Assembly: GCA_001828445.1 (NCBI GenBank)
Contig: MHYJ01000157.1
Location: 1-5,619, forward strand
Reading direction: 5' to 3'
Length of the DNA stretch: 5,619 nt
From: Planctomycetes bacterium RBG_16_43_13
GTDB taxonomy: Bacteria > Planctomycetota > MHYJ01
The position numbers and the translations under genes are program-made. Below, piece by piece: positions 1 through 5,619 of this stretch (its first letter is position 1; every line of letters starts with the position of its first letter). The notes beneath the pieces were generated by a model. That model was not told the DNA's origin. It was given only the letters and a program-made list of their open reading frames with translations, and made no database searches.

Positions 1-123
1 CCTTGCTTTCATTATTCCCAAACGCGTGAGTGAAGTAGAGTTATCCGCCTCGCCCTGGGCGTAGATGATAGTAGCCGTAAATATAGTTACGGCAATTACC
101 AAAAGTAATGTTGCTTTCCTCAT
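1..123 (-). CDS. Secreted TPR-type protein, N-terminal fragment (continues off the left edge)
   Basis: An ATG at 123-121 opens a frame of 41 codons that runs off the window edge. The protein begins MRKATLLLVIAVTIFTATIIYA, a typical signal peptide (basic start, hydrophobic core, A-Q cleavage point near residues 24-25). The stretch EADNSTSLTRLGIMKAR follows. This last part matches residues 25-41 of the TPR protein at 2722-4002 (EADSSTSFTRLGIMKVR) at 14 of 17 positions, so the two genes are paralogs and this product is very probably also an exported TPR protein. The start is secure. There is an in-frame TAA at 136-138, an AAGGAGG ribosome site 7 nt upstream, and a strong promoter beyond it. The gene is divergent from the GNAT gene. 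Only the signal peptide and the beginning of the mature protein can be seen, so TPR content is inferred from the paralog. Confidence 0.85.
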   Translation of the reverse strand, partial: MRKATLLLVIAVTIFTATIIYAQGEADNSTSLTRLGIMKAR

Positions 124-130
124 ATTATCT

Positions 131-137
131 CCTCCTT
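131..137 (-). promoter_or_regulatory. Consensus Shine-Dalgarno site of the partial TPR gene
   Basis: CCTCCTT on the plus strand reads AAGGAGG on the minus strand, a full anti-16S match, 7 nt before the ATG at 123. Together with the in-frame stop that overlaps it, this fixes the start of the fragment at the left edge. The paralog at 4002 has no such site. Confidence 0.85.
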
Positions 138-155
138 AAAAGAATAATTGCAGAA

Positions 156-183
156 ATTATATAACTATTGTTACTATAGTCAA
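156..183 (-). promoter_or_regulatory. Sigma-70-type promoter of the partial TPR gene
   Basis: On the minus strand, TTGACT (-35, plus coordinates 178-183) and TATAAT (-10, 156-161) are separated by 16 bp. The -35 matches the consensus at 5 of 6 positions and the -10 at 6 of 6. Transcription would begin near 149, leaving a leader of about 25 nt containing the AAGGAGG site. The spacer carries the near-direct repeat ACTATTGTT/ACTATAGTC (plus 164-181), including the palindrome ACTATAGT next to the -35. That could be a regulator site but is too short to claim. Confidence 0.7.
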
Positions 184-205
184 AGATATTTTACTCTATG
201 GGAGG

Positions 206-835
206 ATGCCTGCCTCTACAAACTGTTGCCAAATAAACCCTGCTGTTGATACAATGTCCGCCATATTTGCAGACAGTATGAAACCCCCTCAAATAATAAT
301 TCGCAAGGCGGCAACGTCTGACGTCCCCGACATAGTAAAGATGTGGCGGGAGATGTGGGAAGGTCACGCCCGCCTCGACCCGCGCTTCACAACATCCGGC
401 TGTGCGAATGAGATAATGGAAAAGTGGATTGACGAGTGCATCCACAGCGAGCGGGCTTTGGTGTTGATTGCCGAAGATAAAACTCCCGACCTTCAACCCA
501 CAACTCTTCCCGCCTCTATAAAAATTAATAGTAGCGGGATCCCGATTACTCGGGACAACTCTATCGTCGGCTATATTCTCGCCCTTATTTTAGAGAACCC
601 GCCTGTCGTTACGGAGCAGTTCTACGGCTACATATCCGACCTGTCCATCGTCGAGAGCCACCAGAAAAAGGGCATAGGGAAAATGCTCCTCGACGAGGTT
701 CAGGGATGGTTTAAGGCGAGTAAAATTTCCTATGCGGAGATAAACGTCTCGGTGCATAATGCGGCGGCGAGGGGATTCTGGCTGAGGCACGGCTACACAC
801 CATTTCTGGACAGGATGAGGGCGGAGGTAGATTAG
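206..835 (+). CDS. GNAT-family N-acetyltransferase
   Basis: This is a GCN5-related acetyltransferase (acetyl-CoA-dependent N-acylation) whose substrate cannot be read from the sequence. Counting from the ATG at 206, the domain begins at about residue 29 (IIIRKAATSDVPDIVKMW: beta-1 and alpha-1). The central strands follow (LVLIAEDK, then SIVGYILALI). Motif A is YISDLSIVESHQKKGIGKML, with the acetyl-CoA pyrophosphate loop Q153-K-K-G156-I-G158. Motif B has N185 and the family-typical AARGFWLRHGY (residues 187-197). The start is uncertain. The ATG at 206 has GGAGG directly abutting it, too close for a normal site, while the ATG at 278 sits just before the domain and behind a possible promoter. 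I give the longest form; 278 is at least as likely. Residues 93-117 form an extra loop coinciding with a palindrome cluster. The gene ends 8 bp from the convergent DUF885 gene. Confidence 0.88.
   Translation: MPASTNCCQINPAVDTMSAIFADSMKPPQIIIRKAATSDVPDIVKMWREMWEGHARLDPRFTTSGCANEIMEKWIDECIHSERALVLIAEDKTPDLQPTTLPASIKINSSGIPITRDNSIVGYILALILENPPVVTEQFYGYISDLSIVESHQKKGIGKMLLDEVQGWFKASKISYAEINVSVHNAAARGFWLRHGYTPFLDRMRAEVD
226..255 (+). promoter_or_regulatory. Possible promoter of the GNAT gene
   Basis: TTGCCA (226-231) and TACAAT (250-255) each match the sigma-70 hexamers at 5 of 6 positions, with an 18-bp spacer. Initiation near 262 would leave the ATG at 278 as the first in-frame start and would make the ATGs at 206 and 254 untranslated. 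This is weak evidence, as such matches occur by chance, but it bears on the start of the gene. Confidence 0.3.
484..555. repeat. Cluster of GC-rich inverted repeats inside the GNAT gene
   Basis: Within 72 bp there are five related hexamers: TCCCGA (484-489), TCCCGC (508-513), GCGGGA (534-539), TCCCGA (540-545) and TCGGGA (550-555). They can pair as a stem 508-513/534-539, extended inside by CTAT/ATAG, and as an adjoining perfect hairpin TCCCGA-TTAC-TCGGGA (540-555). The junction is itself the 10-bp palindrome CGGGATCCCG (535-544). The outermost TCCCGA and TCGGGA are also inverse copies. The cluster is in frame and encodes a Pro/Thr/Ser-rich loop between two GNAT strands. The structure is seen directly; its origin as a mobile palindromic element is inference. 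Confidence 0.5.
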
Positions 836-843
836 GAAGGTGC

Positions 844-2622
844 TTACTTTTTCTTTTTTGGTTTTCGCGGCGGCCGTCTTTTTACTACTTTCCTGCGACT
901 TTTTGCGGGCGGCTTTTTTCTTACTATTTTTCTGCTGGGGGTTTCTCTTGTCTTTGTTCTCTCGATTTTTGTTTTCCTTTTTCGCTCTTTCTTGGTGAGT
1001 TCTTCTTCGATTTTCCAGTCGAATTCCTTACGCATCAGGTCTATTGGTAAACTTCCTGCGTAGAGGAATGTATTGTGGAAGAAGAGGTCGGTGAATTTTT
1101 CCTTCATCTTTGAGCGGACGTAGCGCTTGAGGTCTTTTATTAGTTCCTTGCCGATGAGGTAGCTTAACTGGTAGGTGGGGGACTTGGTGTATCGTCTAAT
1201 CTCTGCCTCTGCGGCGCTCCACTCCATACCTGTGGTGTCGGCGAGGAACTCCATCGCCTCCCTTGCGGTCATCGCTCCCGTATGGAGTTTTACATCTATA
1301 ATTATCCTTGCGGCGCGCCAGACCATATCAAGTGTCTGTGCGAATCGTGCCTCTGGTGTGTCGTCAAATCCTAATTCCTTCGCCTGCTCCTCGCAATAGT
1401 GTGCCCAGCCCTCCACTGTCTCCGTGGCATCGGCAAACGCCCTGATGAGAGATTTATTTGTATTTGCACAGGTAAGTTGGAGGTGATGACCGGGATATGC
1501 CTCGTGGATTGTGGTGTTGTGCATAGAGGCATAATTGTGCTCCTTCAACCGCTCGTTTTCAGAGTCGCCTGGGGTTACAAAATAGTAACCGTCCTGTTTC
1601 TCCTCAAACTTTGCCGGCGGCCAGTATGCAGCGAACGGTGTAGTATGACGCATAAAACTCGGTGTCTCTATGACATATAGATTTTCGTTGGATGGGAGCT
1701 TTGCGAAATCCGAGCGGATGACGAACTGCCTCGCTTTTTGGACGGAGTCCCTCATATATTTTAGGACGTCTTCAAATGTTTTAGGGTGTTTAGAGCGAAT
1801 GAGTTCGCGGACGTCCTCTACGGACGAGCGTCTTTTTATTTGCCTGCCGAGTTGTTTTAATTTTTCCTGTAGGTGTGTTAATTCGTCATCGCCGAATTTT
1901 ATCAGTTCGCGAGGTGTCTTATCGATTCCTCTAAGTTTTAGAAGTTTTTCAAATTTCTTCTCCCCGATTACGAAGTCCTCTCTACACGTTGGTAGGACGT
2001 CAATTATGAGCCAATTGGAGTAGTCCTCGAGCGCATCGTGGACCCTCTCAATTGACCTGTGGAAATTGTAGTATGGCGTTTTAAGAAGGTTCTCCCTGGC
2101 AATGTCCTTTAGGTTGTTGAAGAAGCCGGGCAGGCGGGTAATTGTCTCAAGTTCATCCTCTACGAATTGTTTTATAGGTGAGCGCAGTTTCTCTCTGGAT
2201 TTTTTTATATAGTGTGGTATCTGCTCTAATCGTTTGTGGATGCTCTTTAGTCGTTGTGTTAGAGGGGCGTAGTTACGGGAGAGCACTTGGAATATGCTTA
2301 TGCCTATTAGTTCTGGTGCTTCTGGAGATGACTCCCAATATCTGAGTTCCTCTTTCTCGAAGAGCCATATTTTTATCGTATGTATAGCTAATTCAAGGTC
2401 TATAGCCCTGTGCGGTGATAGTTTTTTGATGTTTATCTTGGAGAATTCCCTCAGGTATTTGTTCAAGATGCGGATGTCCTCTAACTCTTTTTCTACGGAG
2501 CCATCTGGCATTTTGTCGTCATATTGGTGAAGCCCTAATGAGGATGAGAGTATGGGGTCTCTCTTGGTTAGGGTGTTAAATAACTCTTTCTCGAGGGCAT
2601 CAAATTTAGTAAGGTCAGTCAT
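844..2622 (-). CDS. DUF885-family zinc-metallopeptidase-like protein with basic C-terminal tail
   Basis: A 592-residue member of the DUF885 family (distant gluzincin-like peptidases; no established substrate here). The N terminus has the family's pattern of a cytosolic helical protein without a signal peptide (RDPILSSSLGLHQYDDKMPD, residues 21-40). The putative zinc site is H373-E374-A-Y-P-G-H379-H380, followed by ATETVEGWAHYCEE (399-412) with E404 and H408 as likely further ligand or active-site residues. The late motif SPTYQLSYLIGKEL (481-494) is also characteristic of the family. The start ATG has AAAAGGAG (2629-2636) 6 nt upstream and a promoter beyond. Residues 544-592 are an added tail, 28 of 49 Lys or Arg plus several Pro, ending KPKKKK. 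That is not part of the catalytic domain; it could bind nucleic acid or another anionic surface. The family call is firm; the peptidase activity is inferred. Confidence 0.92.
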   Translation of the reverse strand: MTDLTKFDALEKELFNTLTKRDPILSSSLGLHQYDDKMPDGSVEKELEDIRILNKYLREFSKINIKKLSPHRAIDLELAIHTIKIWLFEKEELRYWESSPEAPELIGISIFQVLSRNYAPLTQRLKSIHKRLEQIPHYIKKSREKLRSPIKQFVEDELETITRLPGFFNNLKDIARENLLKTPYYNFHRSIERVHDALEDYSNWLIIDVLPTCREDFVIGEKKFEKLLKLRGIDKTPRELIKFGDDELTHLQEKLKQLGRQIKRRSSVEDVRELIRSKHPKTFEDVLKYMRDSVQKARQFVIRSDFAKLPSNENLYVIETPSFMRHTTPFAAYWPPAKFEEKQDGYYFVTPGDSENERLKEHNYASMHNTTIHEAYPGHHLQLTCANTNKSLIRAFADATETVEGWAHYCEEQAKELGFDDTPEARFAQTLDMVWRAARIIIDVKLHTGAMTAREAMEFLADTTGMEWSAAEAEIRRYTKSPTYQLSYLIGKELIKDLKRYVRSKMKEKFTDLFFHNTFLYAGSLPIDLMRKEFDWKIEEELTKKERKRKTKIERTKTRETPSRKIVRKKPPAKSRRKVVKRRPPRKPKKKK

Positions 2623-2658
2623 TGCGGTCTCCTTTTACACTTCAGCACAAGTGGGGTA

Positions 2659-2687
2659 ATTATACAGAAATTACTTGCGATTGCCAG
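2659..2687 (-). promoter_or_regulatory. Sigma-70-type promoter of the DUF885 gene
   Basis: On the minus strand, CTGGCA (-35, plus 2682-2687; 4 of 6) and a perfect TATAAT (-10, plus 2659-2664) are 17 bp apart. A start near 2652 gives a leader of about 30 nt with AAAAGGAG in place before the ATG. The peptidase gene is therefore probably transcribed on its own as well as by any read-through from the TPR gene upstream. Confidence 0.6.
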
Positions 2688-2693
2688 AAATTA
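2665..2693. repeat. Two direct copies of CAGAAATTA at 20-bp spacing in the DUF885 promoter
   Basis: CAGAAATTA occurs at 2665-2673 and 2685-2693. The first copy abuts the -10 and the second overlaps the -35 of the predicted promoter, about two helix turns apart. A third copy is at 151-159, overlapping the -10 of the partial TPR gene. The context is similar too: ATTGCAGAAATTAT at 147-160 and ATTGCCAGAAATTAT at 2680-2694, differing by one inserted C. It may be an operator or only AT-rich promoter sequence. Confidence 0.35.
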
Positions 2694-2721
2694 TTTTTTA
2701 TTTTGCGTAGGTAGGCACCTA

Positions 2722-4002
2722 TCACTTTTTCTTCTTTTTGCCCTTTTTGCCTCCCTTTTTCGAGGTTGCCTTTGCGGCATCGATATATGGTTTTAACTCA
2801 GCTGAGAGGGATGGGGCAATTCTTATTGCTTCCTCCCAATCAAGCACTGCCTCCTTTAAGTTAGCAAGTGCATATTTTGCGAAGCCACGATTGACATAGG
2901 CATCTGCATATTTATGGTTTAGTTCGATTGCCGTATCGTAGTCCTCTATCTCGCCTGTGATGTTACCGAGCTTGCCCTTTACAACAGCTCGGCTGTAGTA
3001 TGTCGTCGCAGTAGCTGAATCAGGGGCTGTAGATATTACCTTATTATAGTCCGCTAGCGCATTCTTGAGGTCGCCGCTCGTTGTGCTACGTAGGTTGCCT
3101 CTGCTGATATAGGCGGATGCATTTTTTGGGTTTATTCTTATTACATTGCTATAATCATTTATGGCACCCATTTTATCGTTGAGTGCCTCTTTCGACATGG
3201 CCCTGCCTAAATAAGCGGTCTCGGAGTTTGTGTTTATTTTTAGCGCTTCGTCGTAATCTGCAATTGCTTCTTTATAGTTGCCGAGTAGTCGCTTCGCATC
3301 GCCTCTACTTATAGATGCTTCTACGTATTTGGGATTTATTTCTATTGCCTTAGAGAAAGTTTTTATAGCTGCTTCATACTCACCTACGATTAGGTGCATA
3401 ATACCGCGATGGTAATAGTCCTCTGCTGTTGTAAGTTTCTCTACCTCGTGTTCTGCGGGCTTTGCTGGTTGGTCGTTGGGAGAAGGCACACTCCCATTTT
3501 TAGCGTTCTCTAAAGGAGATGACGGGGCATTTACCACTGGTTTATCTGGCTCTTTTGGTTCTGCTGGTCTCTCTGGGATTTTAGGAATCTTTATCTCCTG
3601 AGGTGGTTTTAGATATGACGGGTCAAGTTTTACCGCTCTGTCCATATCTTGCTTGGCACCATTTTCGTCCCCAATCTTTTTCTTTGCCTCTGCTCTGTCC
3701 ATATATGCGGGGGCGTAGTCGGGTTCGAACTCTATCACTGTGTCAAAATCTGCTATAGCACCCTTAAAGTTATTCATTCCTGCCTTCGCCCGTCCCCTCT
3801 GGAAGTAGGCGAGAATATTTTCATCGTCCATATTTATTGCCTTATCGAAGAGTTTGATTGCCCCCTCGTAATCGCCGCCTCGCACTTTCATTATCCCAAG
3901 GCGAGTAAATGAGGTAGAGCTATCCGCCTCCTGTGCATAGAGAGTAATTGGTGGTGTAAAGAGTAGAACTATAACGGCGATAAATGAGGCACCTTTTCCC
4001 AT
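2722..4002 (-). CDS. Secreted tetratricopeptide-repeat protein
   Basis: A 426-residue exported scaffold-type protein. Residues 1-23 are a signal peptide (hydrophobic 7-19, LYA-Q cleavage). About nine TPR units follow. The first block of three spans residues 31-131 (for example DYEGAIKLFDKAINMDDEN). A 63-residue Pro/Lys/Glu-rich linker covers 132-194. The second block of about six spans 195-402 (for example NYKEAIADYDEALKINTNS, NLKEAVLDWEEAIRIAP), with a small insertion near 307-311 (TTSGD). The C terminus is KKGGKKGKKKKK. TPR arrays mediate protein-protein contacts; a partner is not evident. The start is forced: an in-frame TAG lies at 4020-4018 and no other usable start precedes the signal peptide, yet there is no Shine-Dalgarno site. 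It lies 52 nt after etfA and may be read through from it. The N terminus is paralogous to the fragment at 1-123. Confidence 0.9.
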   Translation of the reverse strand: MGKGASFIAVIVLLFTPPITLYAQEADSSTSFTRLGIMKVRGGDYEGAIKLFDKAINMDDENILAYFQRGRAKAGMNNFKGAIADFDTVIEFEPDYAPAYMDRAEAKKKIGDENGAKQDMDRAVKLDPSYLKPPQEIKIPKIPERPAEPKEPDKPVVNAPSSPLENAKNGSVPSPNDQPAKPAEHEVEKLTTAEDYYHRGIMHLIVGEYEAAIKTFSKAIEINPKYVEASISRGDAKRLLGNYKEAIADYDEALKINTNSETAYLGRAMSKEALNDKMGAINDYSNVIRINPKNASAYISRGNLRSTTSGDLKNALADYNKVISTAPDSATATTYYSRAVVKGKLGNITGEIEDYDTAIELNHKYADAYVNRGFAKYALANLKEAVLDWEEAIRIAPSLSAELKPYIDAAKATSKKGGKKGKKKKK

Positions 4003-4054
4003 AATATATATTAAACACTAAATCTGGGAATAAAGTTACGGCAAAAAAAGAACC

Positions 4055-5041
4055 TTACTTATGGAGCACATTTTTCAGTTGGTCCGTTAACACAGGTAGC
4101 ACCTCAAATAGATCGCCTACTATGCCATAGTTTGCGACCTTAAAGATTGGTGCGTCAGGGTCCTTATTTATAGCGACTATTACTTTCGAGGATGTTATAC
4201 CAGCCAGGTGTTGTATAGCACCTGAAATCCCGCAGGCAATGTAGAGATTCGGTGAGACGGTCTTTCCTGTCTGTCCTACCTGTTCTGAGTGGGGTCGCCA
4301 TCCCGCATCTACGACAGCGCGAGATGCACCTATAGATGCACCTAATACCTCCGCGAGTTCATCTCTCAAATGAAAGTTTTCAGGTCCTTTGAACCCGCGT
4401 CCACCAGATACTATTACACTTGCCTCTGTCAGATCTTGCTTTCCAGTTGTGGCTGATACTATCTCTTTTACTACGGTTTTCATACTATTTGCATCAATGG
4501 TTAGTTTCAACTCTTCTATAGTTGCTTTTCTGGATGTATCAGGTCCATCTGCTGTGAACACATTTGGTCGTAAACTTACTACTGCGGGCGTATTTTTGAA
4601 TGATATAGTTATGAATATCTTACCAGCGTATACAGGTCTTATGGCGATGACTTTCCCACTTTCTACCGACAGGGCTGTGCAGTCGGCGGCGACGCTGGTC
4701 TGTAGTAGGGCGGCTACAGTAGGTGATAAATCCCTGCCCATAGCGGATGCAGAGAAAAGTATAGCGGCAGGGTCTATTTTTTTAGCCGTCTCTACTATAG
4801 CTCGGGCGTATCCCTCGGGAGTATATTTGGCGAAACGGGGATCATCTATAAGATATACATTATCTGCACCGTAATAACCTGCTTGTTCTGATAAATTCCT
4901 GATATTATTGCCTACAATGAGTGCTACTGACTTTCCGTTGAGTTTACTTGCGAGCCGTTTACCTTCTGATACTGCCTCAAAGCACGACCTCTTCGGATTT
5001 CTATCCCTTTGCTCTATGAATACTAATATCGAGTTTGCCAT
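4055..5041 (-). CDS. etfA: Electron transfer flavoprotein, alpha subunit
   Basis: The alpha subunit of the soluble ETF heterodimer carries FAD and passes electrons from flavin dehydrogenases to a membrane quinone reductase or another acceptor. At 328 residues it has normal family length, with no added ferredoxin domain. The N-terminal ETF fold ([10 protein letters not shown] onward, residues 4-13) contains [11 protein letters not shown] (97-107). The C-terminal FAD domain shows SGGRG (212-216), [23 protein letters not shown] (R241, Q254-G259 of the flavin site) and the alpha-subunit signature [17 protein letters not shown] (267-283). This is followed by [11 protein letters not shown] (290-300, N292 near the flavin). 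It starts 1 nt after the etfB stop with no well-spaced ribosome site, so translation is probably coupled. The dehydrogenase and acceptor partners lie outside the window, and I cannot tell whether the pair is of the conventional or the electron-bifurcating kind. Confidence 0.96.
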   Translation of the reverse strand: MANSILVFIEQRDRNPKRSCFEAVSEGKRLASKLNGKSVALIVGNNIRNLSEQAGYYGADNVYLIDDPRFAKYTPEGYARAIVETAKKIDPAAILFSASAMGRDLSPTVAALLQTSVAADCTALSVESGKVIAIRPVYAGKIFITISFKNTPAVVSLRPNVFTADGPDTSRKATIEELKLTIDANSMKTVVKEIVSATTGKQDLTEASVIVSGGRGFKGPENFHLRDELAEVLGASIGASRAVVDAGWRPHSEQVGQTGKTVSPNLYIACGISGAIQHLAGITSSKVIVAINKDPDAPIFKVANYGIVGDLFEVLPVLTDQLKNVLHK

Positions 5042-5042
5042 A

Positions 5043-5619
5043 CTATAAAATCTTTGCCTCTTCTTTCAGGAGTTTGATAAGTTCTGGTACTGCCTCTACG
5101 CCTTTGCCAACTATCCTACCTGCTGGACGCTGCGGCGGATAGTCCATCTTTATAATCTCGATAGTTTGCTTAATAGTTTGTGCTTCTTTAGTATCGATTG
5201 GTTTCTTTTTTGCCGCCATTATGCCTTTTAAGGAAGGATAACGTGGTTCATTCAAGCCCTTCTGGGCTGAAATGATCGCTGGCATCTCTAATTCATATAC
5301 CTCCTCGCCGCCCTCTATCTGGCGATGTGCCTTTATCTTTGTGCCATTTATCTCAAGCTTGTTGACGACATTTACTCGTGGTATGTTTAAGAGGGAAGCG
5401 ACGATGGACGGGACCTGACTACTGTCATCATCTACTGCCTGCTTACCGAAGAATATGATATCAAACTTTATATCCTTTATTGCATTTGCAAGGACATCAG
5501 CGGTAGCGTGGCCATCGAAATTCACATCCGTCTTTATGAGTATACCTTTGTCAGCACCCATAGCTAATGCCTTGCGGAGGATAGTTTCGTTGCCATCGGC
5601 GTCTATACTTATTACCACA
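5043..5619 (-). CDS. etfB: Electron transfer flavoprotein, beta subunit (5' end missing)
   Basis: The last 191 or so residues of the beta subunit, which binds AMP (or a second FAD in bifurcating forms) and docks on partner dehydrogenases. The frame stays open to the window edge; the GTG at 5618 is an internal valine, because family members of about 250-260 residues have roughly 60 more N-terminal residues. Visible landmarks, numbered from that valine, are ALAMGADKGI (17-26) and the nucleotide-loop motif FFGKQAVDDDSSQV (56-69). The near-signature segment AHRQIEGGEEVYELEMPAII (97-116) follows. Next comes the partner-recognition loop GLNEPRYPSLKGIMAAKKKP (121-140), with the conserved Leu at 130. 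An oddity is DAD (6-8) where many homologs have Gly-Pro after the beta strand. It is followed by etfA after a single nucleotide, the standard etfBA order. Confidence 0.95.
   Translation of the reverse strand, partial: VVISIDADGNETILRKALAMGADKGILIKTDVNFDGHATADVLANAIKDIKFDIIFFGKQAVDDDSSQVPSIVASLLNIPRVNVVNKLEINGTKIKAHRQIEGGEEVYELEMPAIISAQKGLNEPRYPSLKGIMAAKKKPIDTKEAQTIKQTIEIIKMDYPPQRPAGRIVGKGVEAVPELIKLLKEEAKIL

Noticed and set aside
209..222. CCTGCCTCTACAAA resembling CCCGCCTCTATAAA at 509-522, as a second copy of the palindromic segment
   Set aside because: The similarity is limited to 14 bases with two mismatches, and no inverted-repeat partners accompany the first copy.
198..236. 12-codon open frame starting ATGGGAGGATGC ahead of the GNAT domain, as a possible leader peptide
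   Set aside because: It has no ribosome site of its own and lacks a run of regulatory codons.
191..496. 101-codon minus-strand open frame opposite the GNAT gene
   Set aside because: It overlaps the conserved GNAT N-terminal region on the opposite strand, and its product has no recognisable fold. The acetyltransferase motifs decide the coding strand.
1175..2530. Several plus-strand open frames of 74-117 codons across the DUF885 gene
   Set aside because: All are antisense shadows of a gene with clear family motifs; their translations are Cys/Ser/Phe-rich without domain features.
2708..2721. TAGGT-AGGC-ACCTA hairpin just after the TPR stop as a terminator
   Set aside because: The stem has only 5 bp, and in the direction of the TPR gene it is followed by an A-rich, not U-rich, stretch.
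4034..4044. AGTTACGGCAA shared with 85-95 near the starts of both TPR genes
   Set aside because: One copy is coding (signal peptide) and the other is noncoding upstream sequence, at non-equivalent positions; an 11-mer match is weak evidence of common origin.
4043..4049. Seven-T run (minus strand) after the etfA stop as a terminator
   Set aside because: No stable stem precedes it; read-through into the TPR gene remains possible.
4389..4874. 161-codon open frame on the plus strand inside etfA
   Set aside because: It is fully antisense to a well-conserved etfA, has no ribosome site and its translation shows no recognisable domain.

Overview
The window is a compact stretch of bacterial chromosome with moderate GC content. 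It holds six protein genes, five on the minus strand. It looks like a bacterium with an ordinary sigma-70-type promoter grammar and Shine-Dalgarno use, and with exported tetratricopeptide-repeat (TPR) proteins. I cannot assign a phylum. No rRNA, tRNA, CRISPR array, transposase, or phage or plasmid gene is visible, and no gap without a gene exceeds about 100 bases.

Layout on the minus strand, read right to left. etfB (5043-5619, 5' end beyond the window) is followed after 1 nt by etfA (4055-5041). Together they encode the two subunits of an electron transfer flavoprotein, an FAD-containing electron carrier of acyl-CoA or related dehydrogenases. A 52-nt gap leads to a secreted TPR protein (2722-4002). 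A 99-nt gap with its own good promoter leads to a DUF885-family zinc-peptidase-like protein (844-2622), which ends in an unusual Lys/Arg/Pro tail. At the left edge, the first 41 codons of a second TPR protein (1-123) are clearly paralogous to the N terminus of the first. That gene has a near-consensus promoter and an ideal ribosome-binding site.

On the plus strand there is one GNAT-family N-acetyltransferase gene (206-835). It is divergent from the partial TPR gene and convergent with the DUF885 gene, with only 8 bp between the two stop codons.

The genes do not form an obvious single pathway. etfB and etfA are a functional unit. The two TPR genes are a dispersed paralogous pair with the GNAT and DUF885 genes between them. 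I see no convincing new multi-gene system. The most unusual sequence feature is a dense cluster of GC-rich inverted repeats (about 484-555) lying in frame inside the GNAT gene, at a loop position where the protein carries an extra segment. It resembles a small palindromic element tolerated inside a coding region. Secondary points are the basic tail of the peptidase and a 9-bp motif, CAGAAATTA, that recurs at two of the promoters.
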